IMG/VR virus record: IMGVR_UViG_3300030331_001517 | Span: 1 to 22,657 of that record | DNA from: a virus | Reading direction: 5' to 3' (one strand) | Length of the DNA stretch: 22,657 nt | Shown: positions 1 through 7,287 of the stretch, in pieces | How the letters are laid out: every line of letters begins with the position of its first letter | Numbering within the stretch: the stretch's first letter is position 1 | Made by a program: the position numbers and the translations under genes | The notes under the pieces: model-generated | Told to the model about the DNA's origin: nothing | Database searches by the model: none | The model's input: only the letters and a program-made list of their open reading frames with translations

Positions 1-2099
1 GTTTGACGTTACTTGGCATACGTTATGAGGAAAGAAGTGAACCGTTCCCGGGGTCTTCTGGTGTAACCCACCCGTTGTTAAGTGAGGCAATCACACAGTT
101 TCAGGCGCAGGCATACAAGGAAATGCTACCAGCAGGTGGGCCTGTGAAGACATCGATTATTGGTACACCGACACCGGAAACCGAAGCACAGGCAAGTCGT
201 GTAGAAGATTACATGAATTATCAGATAACCGAAGTTATGGAAGAGTATGACCAAGATACAGACCAGATGCTGTATTATTTGCCAATCACAGGCTCTACTT
301 TCAAGAAAGTGTACTTCGACCCATCTAAGCAACGAGCGGTATCTAAGTTTGTACATGCTGAAGATTTGGTTGTGAACTACGATGCATCGGATATTCGTAC
401 GGCAGAGCGGTGTACACACATCGTAAAAATGACGGACAATGAGGTCAGAAAGTTACAGATTGGCGGTATTTACAGGGATGTTTCTCTGTCTTACTCAGAC
501 CAGGAGGAGTCTGATTCTACAATTCAGGGCAAGGCAGACGAACTTCAGGGAATGCGCCCCGGATATAGTGACGAGGTTTACACCTTATATGAAATACATA
601 CCGAGCTTGACTTAGAAGGCTTTGAAGATGTGGATGCGATGGGAGAGCCAACAGGCATTAAACTTCCATACATTGTTACGATTGACGAGGGCTCTGGTCA
701 GGTATTGTCGGTTACTCGAAACTATCGTGAGATGGATCCGCTTCGCAGAAAGCGGCAGTATTTTGTACATTACAAGTTTTTACCCGGCCTTGGTTTCTAT
801 GGATTTGGGTTACTGCATACGATAGGTGGTCTGTCTCGAGCAGCAACCTCTATCCTGCGTCAGCTAATCGATGCAGGCACATTATCTAATCTTCCTGGTG
901 GTTTCAAAGCACGCGGTGTGAGGATTCGTAACGATGACGAGCCCGTGGTTCCTGGTGAGTTTAGAGATATTGATGCTCCTGCTGGGGATGTTCGCAATGC
1001 AATAATACCGTTACCATACAAAGAACCATCAGGTACATTGGCACAATTGCTTGGTGTTGTGGTAGATTCTGGTAAACGCTTTGCACAGGTGGCAGACGCA
1101 AAGATTGCAGATGTAAACTCACAAGCCCCTGTTGGTACAACTGTTGCTCTGATAGAACAAGGCTCAAAGGTTATTAGCAGTATTCACAAGCGTATGCACT
1201 ATGGGCAGAAGCAAGAGTTCCGTATGCTTGCAGAGATATTTGGCGAGAATCCGGTGCCGTATCCGTATTTTGTAGGTCCAAATGCGAACCCACAGTTGAT
1301 GGCGCAGGACTTTGATGGTCGTGTAGATATACTTCCTGTATCTGATCCAAGCATCTTTTCAATGGCACAGCGTATGTCTCTGGCACAAACACAACTGCAA
1401 ATGGCACAGGCTGCTCCGCAGTTGCATAATATGTACGAGGCATATCGAAGGGTGTATGATGCACTAGATATTAAGAATATTGAAGCGATTCTGCCCCCTC
1501 CACCACAGCCTGCACCTACAGATCCAGGGACAGAGAACGGAAATGTATTGAAGAATATTCCGTTGAAGGCGTTTCAACAGCAAGACCATATTGCACATAT
1601 ACGGGTGCACGCAGCCATGGTTCGCTCTAAGGTATCCACAGTAAATCCACAGGCGTTTATTTTGCTTCAGTCTCACATACAGGAACACATATCCATGCAT
1701 GCTCGAGATGTAGTACAAGAGATGTTTCGTCAGATTATTCAACAGGCACAGATGGCTGGAGAGATGGCACCGCAGGTTGACCCTGTTGCTGTTGAGGCAG
1801 CAATCGCACAGCAGGCAGCCGATACAACTGAACAGTTGGCACCTCTGCTTGTACCAGCCGATACGCAAGACCCATTGATAGGTATCAGGCAGAAAGAGCT
1901 AGAGAACGATACCATGGAGATACAGCGTAAGATGCAGAGCGATGCGATGGATTTCCAAGTAGACCAAGCCAAGTTAATGCAGGCTTACGAGTTGGCGCAA
2001 CAAAGAATAAATACGCAGTCTCAGATAGCTGAAGATAGGAACGATGTGAATATTTACAGAATAAATACACAAGCAGCATTGAAAAGAGGAGCTAAATGA
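1..2099 (+). CDS. Portal protein, P22-type, 5' end outside window
   Basis: Portal subunits form the dodecameric ring at one capsid vertex through which DNA is packaged and ejected. About 698 residues are visible. The first in-frame TTG at base 3 is read here as an internal Leu codon: the sequence opens directly on conserved portal core (LLGI, then PFPGSSGVTHPLL), and this family normally has further N-terminal residues, so the true start lies upstream. Segments typical of marine P22-like portals include YLPITGSTFKKVYFDPS at about 92-108, FVHAEDLVVNY at about 116-126, and FLPGLGFYGFGLLH at about 259-272. The last 80 residues are polar and helical, rich in Gln and Lys, consistent with the C-terminal barrel of P22 portals. 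The stop overlaps the holin start as ATGA. A terminase large subunit would be expected just upstream. The family call is firm; its exact subfamily is not. Confidence 0.9.
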   Translation, partial: LTLLGIRYEERSEPFPGSSGVTHPLLSEAITQFQAQAYKEMLPAGGPVKTSIIGTPTPETEAQASRVEDYMNYQITEVMEEYDQDTDQMLYYLPITGSTFKKVYFDPSKQRAVSKFVHAEDLVVNYDASDIRTAERCTHIVKMTDNEVRKLQIGGIYRDVSLSYSDQEESDSTIQGKADELQGMRPGYSDEVYTLYEIHTELDLEGFEDVDAMGEPTGIKLPYIVTIDEGSGQVLSVTRNYREMDPLRRKRQYFVHYKFLPGLGFYGFGLLHTIGGLSRAATSILRQLIDAGTLSNLPGGFKARGVRIRNDDEPVVPGEFRDIDAPAGDVRNAIIPLPYKEPSGTLAQLLGVVVDSGKRFAQVADAKIADVNSQAPVGTTVALIEQGSKVISSIHKRMHYGQKQEFRMLAEIFGENPVPYPYFVGPNANPQLMAQDFDGRVDILPVSDPSIFSMAQRMSLAQTQLQMAQAAPQLHNMYEAYRRVYDALDIKNIEAILPPPPQPAPTDPGTENGNVLKNIPLKAFQQQDHIAHIRVHAAMVRSKVSTVNPQAFILLQSHIQEHISMHARDVVQEMFRQIIQQAQMAGEMAPQVDPVAVEAAIAQQAADTTEQLAPLLVPADTQDPLIGIRQKELENDTMEIQRKMQSDAMDFQVDQAKLMQAYELAQQRINTQSQIAEDRNDVNIYRINTQAALKRGAK

Positions 2100-2491
2100 T
2101 ACAAGCTTTAATAGGACCCGTAACAGGATTATTGGATAAGTTCATTGAAGACAAAGACCAAAAAAACGCGCTCGCGCACGAAATCGCCACCCTTGCCGAA
2201 AAACAAGCCCACGAAGCGGCCATCGCGCAAGTCGAAGTCAACAAAGCAGAAGCGCAACACAGATCAATTTTTGTTGCTGGATGGAGGCCATGTGTTGGAT
2301 GGGTCACTGCGCTCGCGCTTGCGTGGCACTTTATCGTTAGCCCCCTTATTCTTTTCGCAGTTGCGATTGCTGGTATTGAGATTCCTGAGTTACCTCAGTT
2401 TGATATGGAAACGCTAACCACAATCTTGTTAGGCATGCTCGGGCTTGGCGGTTTGAGGAGCTTCGAGAAGTTCAAAGGGGTGTCTAAATGA
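2096..2491 (+). CDS. Holin, 3TM type (GTA/phage family)
   Basis: Holins make inner-membrane lesions that time phage lysis. The 131-residue protein has a charged, helical N-terminal half (about 1-60), then three hydrophobic segments at about 65-81, 82-96 and 104-121. It ends in a short basic tail (RSFEKFKGVSK). The run RPCVGWVTALALAWHFIV followed by SPLILF resembles the 3TM holin family (Pfam GTA_holin_3TM) known from gene transfer agents and marine phages. The start overlaps the portal stop by four bases (ATGA), so translation is probably coupled to the portal gene. It sits inside the head-gene block with no endolysin beside it, so a lysis role is inferred from family resemblance alone. A structural membrane role during ejection is a less likely alternative. 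Confidence 0.8.
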   Translation: MIQALIGPVTGLLDKFIEDKDQKNALAHEIATLAEKQAHEAAIAQVEVNKAEAQHRSIFVAGWRPCVGWVTALALAWHFIVSPLILFAVAIAGIEIPELPQFDMETLTTILLGMLGLGGLRSFEKFKGVSK

Positions 2492-2829
2492 TTCAGAAAA
2501 AGCTACAAAAAGGTTCCGACTATAACAAATATGATCTAGATGGGGACGGAATTGTAGACGATGATGAGTTGTTGGCAGCCGAAAAGTTACATGAAATAGA
2601 GGCAGCCGAGAAGCAAGAGGCAGCAGAACTGCGCAAAATGACAGCACAAAGACGTATGGCTACGGCTGTATTGTGTTTTATGGCACTGTATACGTTGTTA
2701 ATGTTTATGCCTTTTGTGTCAGATGAAAGAGTAAAACTTCTTACAGACCTTTCTAATTTATTATATTTGACGGGAGGGGGCATAGTGGGAGCCTATATGG
2801 CTGTATCCGTATGGCCGAAAAAAGGGTAA
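2488..2829 (+). CDS. EF-hand membrane protein, two TM segments
   Basis: This 113-residue protein starts with a near-perfect EF-hand loop at residues 16-27 (DLDGDGIVDDDE). It has Asp at loop positions 1, 3, 5 and 9, Gly at 6, a hydrophobic residue at 8 and Glu at 12. All side-chain calcium ligands are present, although only one hand is visible. An acidic, Ala/Glu-rich helix follows (about 28-50), then two hydrophobic segments at about 58-77 and 91-109 and a short basic tail. The start overlaps the holin stop by four bases, which suggests one lysis or membrane module. Single EF-hand loops of this kind can be calcium-binding or a dockerin-like imitation. Possible roles are a second holin, an antiholin or a calcium-responsive membrane factor; the sequence does not decide among them. 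Confidence 0.72.
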   Translation: MIQKKLQKGSDYNKYDLDGDGIVDDDELLAAEKLHEIEAAEKQEAAELRKMTAQRRMATAVLCFMALYTLLMFMPFVSDERVKLLTDLSNLLYLTGGGIVGAYMAVSVWPKKG

Positions 2830-2996
2830 GAAAATATGGAGAACGAAAGTTTAAGAAGCATGACATTCGTTGGCCTAAAGAATGTAAGATATATCAATCC
2901 ACAGAATGCGCTACATGTGGTGCCAAGACATCAGGATTTTCTAAAGATAAGGGAGAGACTTGGTATTGTTCGAGTTGCATAACAAAAGTGCAATAG
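2811..2996 (+). CDS. Small zinc-ribbon-like protein
   Basis: This is a 61-residue basic protein with two Cys pairs, C33-x2-C36 (CATC) and C53-x2-C56 (CSSC), separated by 16 residues, plus an isolated Cys25. The CxxC-x16-CxxC spacing is that of a zinc ribbon or similar treble-clef knuckle. The N-terminal 25 residues are strongly basic, so nucleic-acid binding is plausible but unproven. The gene overlaps the end of the EF-hand gene by 19 bases and no good Shine-Dalgarno sequence precedes its ATG, so it may depend on translational coupling. No later in-frame ATG exists. I do not recognise a named family. Existence as a real gene is likely because of the paired cysteines and because it fills the only open space here. 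Confidence 0.6.
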   Translation: MAEKRVRKYGERKFKKHDIRWPKECKIYQSTECATCGAKTSGFSKDKGETWYCSSCITKVQ

Positions 2997-3049
2997 ACAA
3001 AATTAAACAATTACGGCATACTGTTTCTTAAGACATAAAGGTGACTTAA

Positions 3050-3619
3050 ATGGCAAGACCCAGAATAAATCAATTTGCAGATGATTTAAGTATTAGTAGA
3101 AGTCAGGCTGTAAACTTAATCAACAAAGGCCGCAGTAAAAAAGATGGTGGCTCACAAGTATTGGAGAACAATATGAATAAAATGAAAGGCTACAAAAAAG
3201 GTGGTAAAAACTCTGTCGGTCCTATTCCGTTACCTGATGAAGCAAAACGTATTCGTTTAGCTGCTGCCTTAGACCCGAAAAGAAGAGAAGACAAAGAGGC
3301 TGCTAGAGAAGCCATAGCTACAAAAAATTTACTTGAATATGAAAGATCAGCCAAAAAAGCCAGGGAAGAGCAAAGAGGCGGAGAAGAAAGGGTTATGACT
3401 AAGCAGGAGCTCATAGAGAAGTATGCGCCCAAAGGTAGAGAAGAAACACTTATGACTAGAGAGGAGCTCATAAAAAAGTATGGGCCCAAAGGTCGTATGG
3501 CTGGTGGTGTAGAAAGACGCGGTGATGACCAACCAGTAATCATGGCAAAAGATGGTAAGTTTGTATGTCGTGGTGGCGGTGCAGCGATTAGAGGCACAGG
3601 TTTTTCAGGGGTTAGCTAA
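3050..3619 (+). CDS. Unknown basic protein with internal repeat
   Basis: The 189-residue product has no function I recognise. An AAAGGTGA ribosome site precedes the ATG. Residues 1-30 (FADDLSISRSQAVNLINKGR) look like a small helix-turn-helix, with a Ser/Lys-rich stretch after. The middle is charged and helical. Residues 116-149 hold two copies of the motif MTxxELIxKYxPKGR, nineteen codons apart. The C-terminus (VCRGGGAAIRGTGFSGV) belongs to a short Gly/Arg tail that I recall at the ends of several otherwise unrelated small marine-phage proteins. High Lys and Arg content suggests nucleic-acid contact or an ejected internal protein, but that is only inference. Its stop overlaps the next start by one base (TAATG). 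Confidence 0.62.
   Translation: MARPRINQFADDLSISRSQAVNLINKGRSKKDGGSQVLENNMNKMKGYKKGGKNSVGPIPLPDEAKRIRLAAALDPKRREDKEAAREAIATKNLLEYERSAKKAREEQRGGEERVMTKQELIEKYAPKGREETLMTREELIKKYGPKGRMAGGVERRGDDQPVIMAKDGKFVCRGGGAAIRGTGFSGVS
3395..3496 (+). repeat. In-frame direct repeat coding MTxxELIxKYxPKGR
   Basis: Two direct copies begin at 3395 and 3452 (57-base period). Both share ATGACTA, then AGGAGCTCATA and CCCAAAGGT in the same order. They encode MTKQELIEKYAPKGR and MTREELIKKYGPKGR, so the repeat is kept at protein level as well as in DNA. Confidence 0.8.
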
Positions 3620-4647
3620 TGCTTACAAACCGTCCCTTTGATAGAGACACAATGACAAACATAGGCTCAAACAGAGAGCCTAAAAAGTCTGGAATCATGT
3701 CTTCTTTGGCTTCGGCTATAGAAAGAGGGAAACAAACACGCTTAAGAAATGAAGCTAGAAGATTTGGCAAAGCGGGTAGAGACAGTTCTTTTCCAACTAC
3801 TTCTCAAGCTAGAGCCCCTAAAAGAGTTAGTGACCCAATTGTAAGCGAGTTTCAGTTAGCAAACATGATTGATGCAGGGTATGAACCTGCAAGAAGAAAC
3901 CTCTCTGGAAACATAGTAAACCCTTATGGTTCAACAGGGCTCAAGCAGTATATTAGCTTTCCAAATTTAGAACAAAACCAAAGAAATGAAATATTAAACA
4001 AACGGGTTCAAAGATTTATGAACCCACAAACAGACGACCCTTCTTTAAGAAAAGGCTTTGGTAGTTTGTTTGGTAGCAGTGAAGGAGAGCCTACTATTTC
4101 CGGGCCTCTTCGCAAACAAGTCCAACCAATGTCACCGATAGAGATGGGGGCTAGAGGTGTTTTTTCTCTTCTTCCTGGTAATATTTTTGGACCGATTATC
4201 TCTATGGCTGACCCAGCAGGAACAACGATGGTTCCAGAATTTAGCATTGATCCTGTGACTCGGGAAAATCTTTATGATCCTAACAAAGATCCTCGTAATA
4301 ATCCTAAAAGCATGGTTGGAAGTATGCTTGATTTCTTTACAGGGGGCGCAGGAACAGAGGCACTTAGTAGAATATCTGATTTGCTTCCTGGTAGTAACCA
4401 AGAAGTTTTACCAGAGCAAGGGCCTGTAGCGAATCCTTTTTATCCTGATATGGAAAGACCTTCCATGATGGGTATGGATTTAGGGTTTGAAGATATTTCT
4501 GATGAGGCGGATCCAAGTCGTTTGTCTGATATTGACTATTTAAAAAACATAGCAAAAAATTTAGCAGATGACCCGGATAATTTTACTTTTCAATTACCAG
4601 GAGGTGCATATACAGTTCGTACAATTGGTAACCCAGAGCTTTTTTAA
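3619..4647 (+). CDS. Unknown phage protein, Pro/Ser/Gly-rich
   Basis: This 342-residue protein has no family I can name. Its first 60 residues are basic and Ser-rich, with a probable helix (SLASAIERGKQTRLRNEARR). The centre holds a moderately hydrophobic segment at about 178-195 (ARGVFSLLPGNIFGPIISM). The C-terminal third is acidic (for example FEDISDEADPSRLSDIDY) and ends in a short beta-like segment. It has many Asn-Pro and Asp-Pro turns and no cysteine or obvious catalytic motif. It starts on the last base of the preceding stop (TAATG) and its stop directly abuts the next ATG, so it belongs to the same transcription unit. Position between lysis and capsid genes suggests a virion or assembly role. 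That inference is weak. Confidence 0.6.
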   Translation: MLTNRPFDRDTMTNIGSNREPKKSGIMSSLASAIERGKQTRLRNEARRFGKAGRDSSFPTTSQARAPKRVSDPIVSEFQLANMIDAGYEPARRNLSGNIVNPYGSTGLKQYISFPNLEQNQRNEILNKRVQRFMNPQTDDPSLRKGFGSLFGSSEGEPTISGPLRKQVQPMSPIEMGARGVFSLLPGNIFGPIISMADPAGTTMVPEFSIDPVTRENLYDPNKDPRNNPKSMVGSMLDFFTGGAGTEALSRISDLLPGSNQEVLPEQGPVANPFYPDMERPSMMGMDLGFEDISDEADPSRLSDIDYLKNIAKNLADDPDNFTFQLPGGAYTVRTIGNPELF

Positions 4648-4857
4648 ATGGATTTAGTTAATATTTTAACAAAATATCAAAAAGTCTTGAAACAAAGAGT
4701 AGATGATATTAGTGTAGGTTTAGCAAGTGGTGGTATTTCAAATATGGAAGACTACCGAGCAAGAGTCGGTGAAATACAGGGTGTCACCTATGCTCTTGAT
4801 GAATTACAGGCCCTGCTAAAGAAGAGCAACTATGACGAAGACACTTCTAGTTCCTGA
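4648..4857 (+). CDS. Small conserved helical phage protein
   Basis: The 69-residue product is predicted to be largely alpha-helical, with heptad-like Leu, Val and Ile spacing. The segment RVDDISVGLASGGISNMEDY followed by an aromatic/Leu helix is one I recall upstream of capsid genes in several marine phages, where it carries no assigned function. It begins directly after the preceding stop codon. Its last 26 bases overlap the start of the GroES-like gene in another frame, so the Ser-rich end (DEDTSSS) and the co-chaperonin N-terminus share DNA. It may be an oligomeric head-assembly or regulatory factor; there is no direct evidence. Confidence 0.65.
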   Translation: MDLVNILTKYQKVLKQRVDDISVGLASGGISNMEDYRARVGEIQGVTYALDELQALLKKSNYDEDTSSS

Positions 4858-5257
4858 CTATATTCTCCAGCAGCAGAGAGCAAAAAAAGAATCCGAAAAA
4901 GCTGCACAAGACATGTCCTTAAAAGAAAGAGTACCACAGCCAACAGGGTGGCGCATACTTGTTATGCCCTACACTGGTAACGATAAAACAGATGGCGGTG
5001 TGTATATTCCAGACCAGGTTCGAGAGCGAGAAGCTCGAGCAACGGTTGTTGCATATGTAATTAAAGTTGGGCCGTTAGCCTATCAAGACCAAGACAAGTT
5101 TGGTGGAGAGGCGTGGTGCAAGGAAGGAGACTGGGTCTGCATTGGCAGATATGCAGGTTCTCGTTTCAACATCACGGGTGGAGAGGTTCGCATCATTAAT
5201 GATGACGAGGTTATCGCCACAATCGTAGATCCTGACGACATTAAAAGTTACAAATAG
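4832..5257 (+). CDS. GroES-like co-chaperonin (phage encoded)
   Basis: The product caps a chaperonin ring, as T4 gp31 does for host GroEL, and probably helps fold the capsid protein encoded 2 kb downstream. The 141 residues have an unusual 35-residue charged N-terminal extension, then a GroES beta-barrel. Visible parts are GWRILVMPYT at about 39-48, a mobile-loop region NDKTDGGVYIPDQ at about 50-62 with the hydrophobic VYIP contact, the strand and turn VIKVGPLAYQ at about 76-85, EGDWVCIGRYAG at about 98-109, and the closing strand DEVIATIVDPDDI at about 125-137. The ATG overlaps the preceding gene by 26 bases, with an AAGAAG stretch as the likely ribosome site. A shorter form starting at Met28 is possible. 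Confidence in the fold is high; chaperonin partner is inferred. Confidence 0.85.
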   Translation: MTKTLLVPDYILQQQRAKKESEKAAQDMSLKERVPQPTGWRILVMPYTGNDKTDGGVYIPDQVREREARATVVAYVIKVGPLAYQDQDKFGGEAWCKEGDWVCIGRYAGSRFNITGGEVRIINDDEVIATIVDPDDIKSYK

Positions 5258-5265
5258 AGGACATC

Positions 5266-6153
5266 ATGAGCAAAGAAAACGTAGCTGAACAGCAAGAATT
5301 AGAGTTTGAAACCGAAGTTGATGTGAAAGAGGAGACAGAAGAGGCTCCTCAAGAAGCTGAAGCAGAGGCTCAAACCGAAGAAAAAGAAGCATCAAACGAT
5401 GATGAGTTATCTGAATATTCTAAGAATGTTCAAGATAGAATACGAAAAATAACACAGAAATATCGTAAGGAAGAGTCTGAGCGCAAGGCCGCAATAGAGT
5501 ATGCAGAGGCGGTGCAGAAACAAAACAAAGAGCTTAAAGAAAGACTTGATTCCTTAGATCAGTCCTATGTTGGAGAGTTTGGTACAAGAATAGATTCTCA
5601 GATTCAAGCAGCCAAGGCAGCATATCAAAAGGCATATGATGAAGGTAATGCTGATGAAATGTTTGAGGCTCAGAAGAATTTGAGCAAGTTGGCTCTTGAC
5701 CAAGCACAGCTAGAACAATCTAAAAAACAGATGGAAAAGAGGGCGAAGCAAGCTGAAGAAGCACCTCAACAACCAGCGCAAGCACCTCAACAACAGGCAC
5801 AGCCCGATCCGAAAGCAGAAGCCTGGGCAGAAAAAAATGATTGGTTTGGCACAGACCAGCCTATGACATACGCAGCTTTTGGCGTTCATAGGCAACTAAT
5901 AGAGGACGAAGGTTTCGATCCACAGTCTGATGAATACTACAAAGAATTAGATAGAAGAATACGAACTGAGTTCCCACATAAGTTCTCAGACACTCAAAAG
6001 TCTTCTAGCCCTAGAGTTGCTTCGGCTGATTCCTCTGCATCAAGGGCACCATCGAAGGGTAAAAGAAAGGTTAAACTAACACCTTCTCAGATTGCAATTG
6101 CAAAAAGATTAAATGTACCATTGGAAGAATACGCAAAGTATGTTAAGGATTAA
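5266..6153 (+). CDS. Capsid scaffolding protein
   Basis: Scaffolding proteins template procapsid assembly and then leave. This 295-residue protein has the expected make-up. The N-terminus is extremely acidic (about 9-50, mostly Glu). A long charged coiled coil runs from about 60 to 110. A Gln/Pro/Ala linker lies at about 163-182. A more ordered segment contains WAEKNDWFGTDQPMTYAAFG at about 187-206. The end is a basic helix-turn-helix (KGKRKVKLTPSQIAIAKRL, then NVPLEEYAKYVKD), the usual capsid-binding end of scaffolds, and this KLTPSQxAxAKxLxVPLEEYA ending is one I recall from marine phage scaffolds. A GAGG ribosome site precedes the ATG. Position just upstream of the capsid gene supports the call. 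No protease motif is seen. Confidence 0.85.
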   Translation: MSKENVAEQQELEFETEVDVKEETEEAPQEAEAEAQTEEKEASNDDELSEYSKNVQDRIRKITQKYRKEESERKAAIEYAEAVQKQNKELKERLDSLDQSYVGEFGTRIDSQIQAAKAAYQKAYDEGNADEMFEAQKNLSKLALDQAQLEQSKKQMEKRAKQAEEAPQQPAQAPQQQAQPDPKAEAWAEKNDWFGTDQPMTYAAFGVHRQLIEDEGFDPQSDEYYKELDRRIRTEFPHKFSDTQKSSSPRVASADSSASRAPSKGKRKVKLTPSQIAIAKRLNVPLEEYAKYVKD

Positions 6154-6155
6154 TT

Positions 6156-6617
6156 ATGACAGATTCTAAAAGACAGCCACGCGAGGCTGCAACTCGCGCA
6201 AAGACCCAAAGACGAAAGCCTTGGGCACCTCCATCTAAACTGGAGGCTCCGGAAGCCCCCGCAGGCTTCAAGCACCGCTGGATTAGAACATCCATTCGTG
6301 GGGAAGACGATTCTATGAACGTAGGCGCAAAACTGCGGGAAGGATGGGAACCTGTTCGTGCTGACGAATATCCTGACCAAGAGGGGGTTTACCCTTCTAT
6401 AGAGGATGGTAAGCATGCAGGAATAATAGGTGTAGGTGGTTTGATGCTTGCACGGATCCCAGAGGAAACGGTTGAAGAGAGAACTGAATATTTTCGGGAG
6501 CAGACCCGCACACAAATGGATGCCGTGGACCAAAACTTGATGAGGGAGCAAGATTCCTCAATGCCTATTCATAAACCGGATAGGCGTAGTCGTGTAACTT
6601 TTGGTGGTAAAGATTAG
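6156..6617 (+). CDS. Conserved head-region protein of unknown function
   Basis: The 153-residue protein has a basic, Pro-rich start (about 1-35), then a compact conserved core: FKHRWIRTSIRGEDDSMNV at about 38-56, GWEPVRADEYPD at about 63-74, GVGGLMLARIPEE at about 91-103, MDAVDQNLMREQ at about 121-132, and a final RSRVTFGG. Proteins with this layout recur between scaffold and capsid genes in marine podovirus-like genomes, where I know of no assigned function. An AAGGA ribosome site lies ahead of the ATG, which follows the scaffold stop by two bases. Tight placement between scaffold and capsid suggests a head-assembly or minor head role. Confidence 0.7.
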   Translation: MTDSKRQPREAATRAKTQRRKPWAPPSKLEAPEAPAGFKHRWIRTSIRGEDDSMNVGAKLREGWEPVRADEYPDQEGVYPSIEDGKHAGIIGVGGLMLARIPEETVEERTEYFREQTRTQMDAVDQNLMREQDSSMPIHKPDRRSRVTFGGKD

Positions 6618-6641
6618 CCACCTAATTTTAGGAGCTAAGAT

Positions 6642-7274
6642 ATGGCAAATGCAAATGTTGGATTTGGTTTAAAACCAATCAGCATGCTCGGTGGCGCACC
6701 AGCCACTCAGGGCACTAATTCATATCACATTGCCAGTGATGCTTCTGCGATTTTTCAAGGTTCTCCAGTTATTGCAACAAACGGTGGCACAATTGCCGTG
6801 TCAAGTTCTGCTTCTGGTGACACATTAAAATTCGTAGGTGTTTTTGCAGGCTGTGAATATGTATCATCATCAACAGGCAAAAAGGTCTTTTCAAATTTTT
6901 GGCCTGGATCAGGAGCAGATACAAACTTTGATATTATCGGGTTTGTTCATGACAATCCTTTCCAGCGTTTCATAGTTTGTACAGACGATTCGGTTACAAA
7001 TAAGGCAGGAGCAATCGCTACTATCTTTGAGGGTGCCGAGTTTTCCGCTGAGTCTGGTAAGGGTGCAGCGGATGGAAGCACAACCACTGGCCTATCAGCC
7101 GCACAACTGGACGTTTCAACTGTAGACGCTTCAGATTTATCTCATCCTCTAAAGATTGTTGGCATTCTTGACGATCCAGATAATGAAGATTTTTCCGCTG
7201 CTGGTATTCCTTTGATTGTGGTAATTAACAACCATGCGCTTCTAGCAGGCTCTGCTGAAGCAACAGTAAGTTAA
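6642..7274 (+). CDS. Probable head decoration / virion protein
   Basis: This 210-residue protein is rich in Ala, Gly, Ser, Thr and beta-prone residues, with no membrane helix or enzyme motif. The opening NANVGFGLKPISMLGG and the later GVFAGCEYV and NFWPGSG segments are typical of small virion proteins found immediately upstream of the major capsid gene in marine phages. It has a strong ribosome site (TAGGAGCTAAGAT before ATG), fitting a protein made in quantity. The likely role is capsid decoration or a cementing protein; a head fibre is the main alternative. Mass spectrometry of virions would settle it. Confidence 0.65.
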   Translation: MANANVGFGLKPISMLGGAPATQGTNSYHIASDASAIFQGSPVIATNGGTIAVSSSASGDTLKFVGVFAGCEYVSSSTGKKVFSNFWPGSGADTNFDIIGFVHDNPFQRFIVCTDDSVTNKAGAIATIFEGAEFSAESGKGAADGSTTTGLSAAQLDVSTVDASDLSHPLKIVGILDDPDNEDFSAAGIPLIVVINNHALLAGSAEATVS

Positions 7275-7287
7275 GGGAGACTAGATC

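Noticed and set aside
126-1972. Several minus-strand frames of 60-134 codons within the portal gene
   Set aside because: All lie opposite a strongly supported portal gene, encode composition-biased proteins without recognisable motifs and have no ribosome sites. They are shadows.
2817-2829. Possible -1 frameshift at GAAAAAAGGG joining the EF-hand and zinc-ribbon proteins
   Set aside because: The frames are right and the zinc-ribbon gene lacks a ribosome site, but the A-run does not form a standard X-XXY-YYZ heptamer in the reading frame and no downstream stem was evident. Simple overlap coupling explains it as well.
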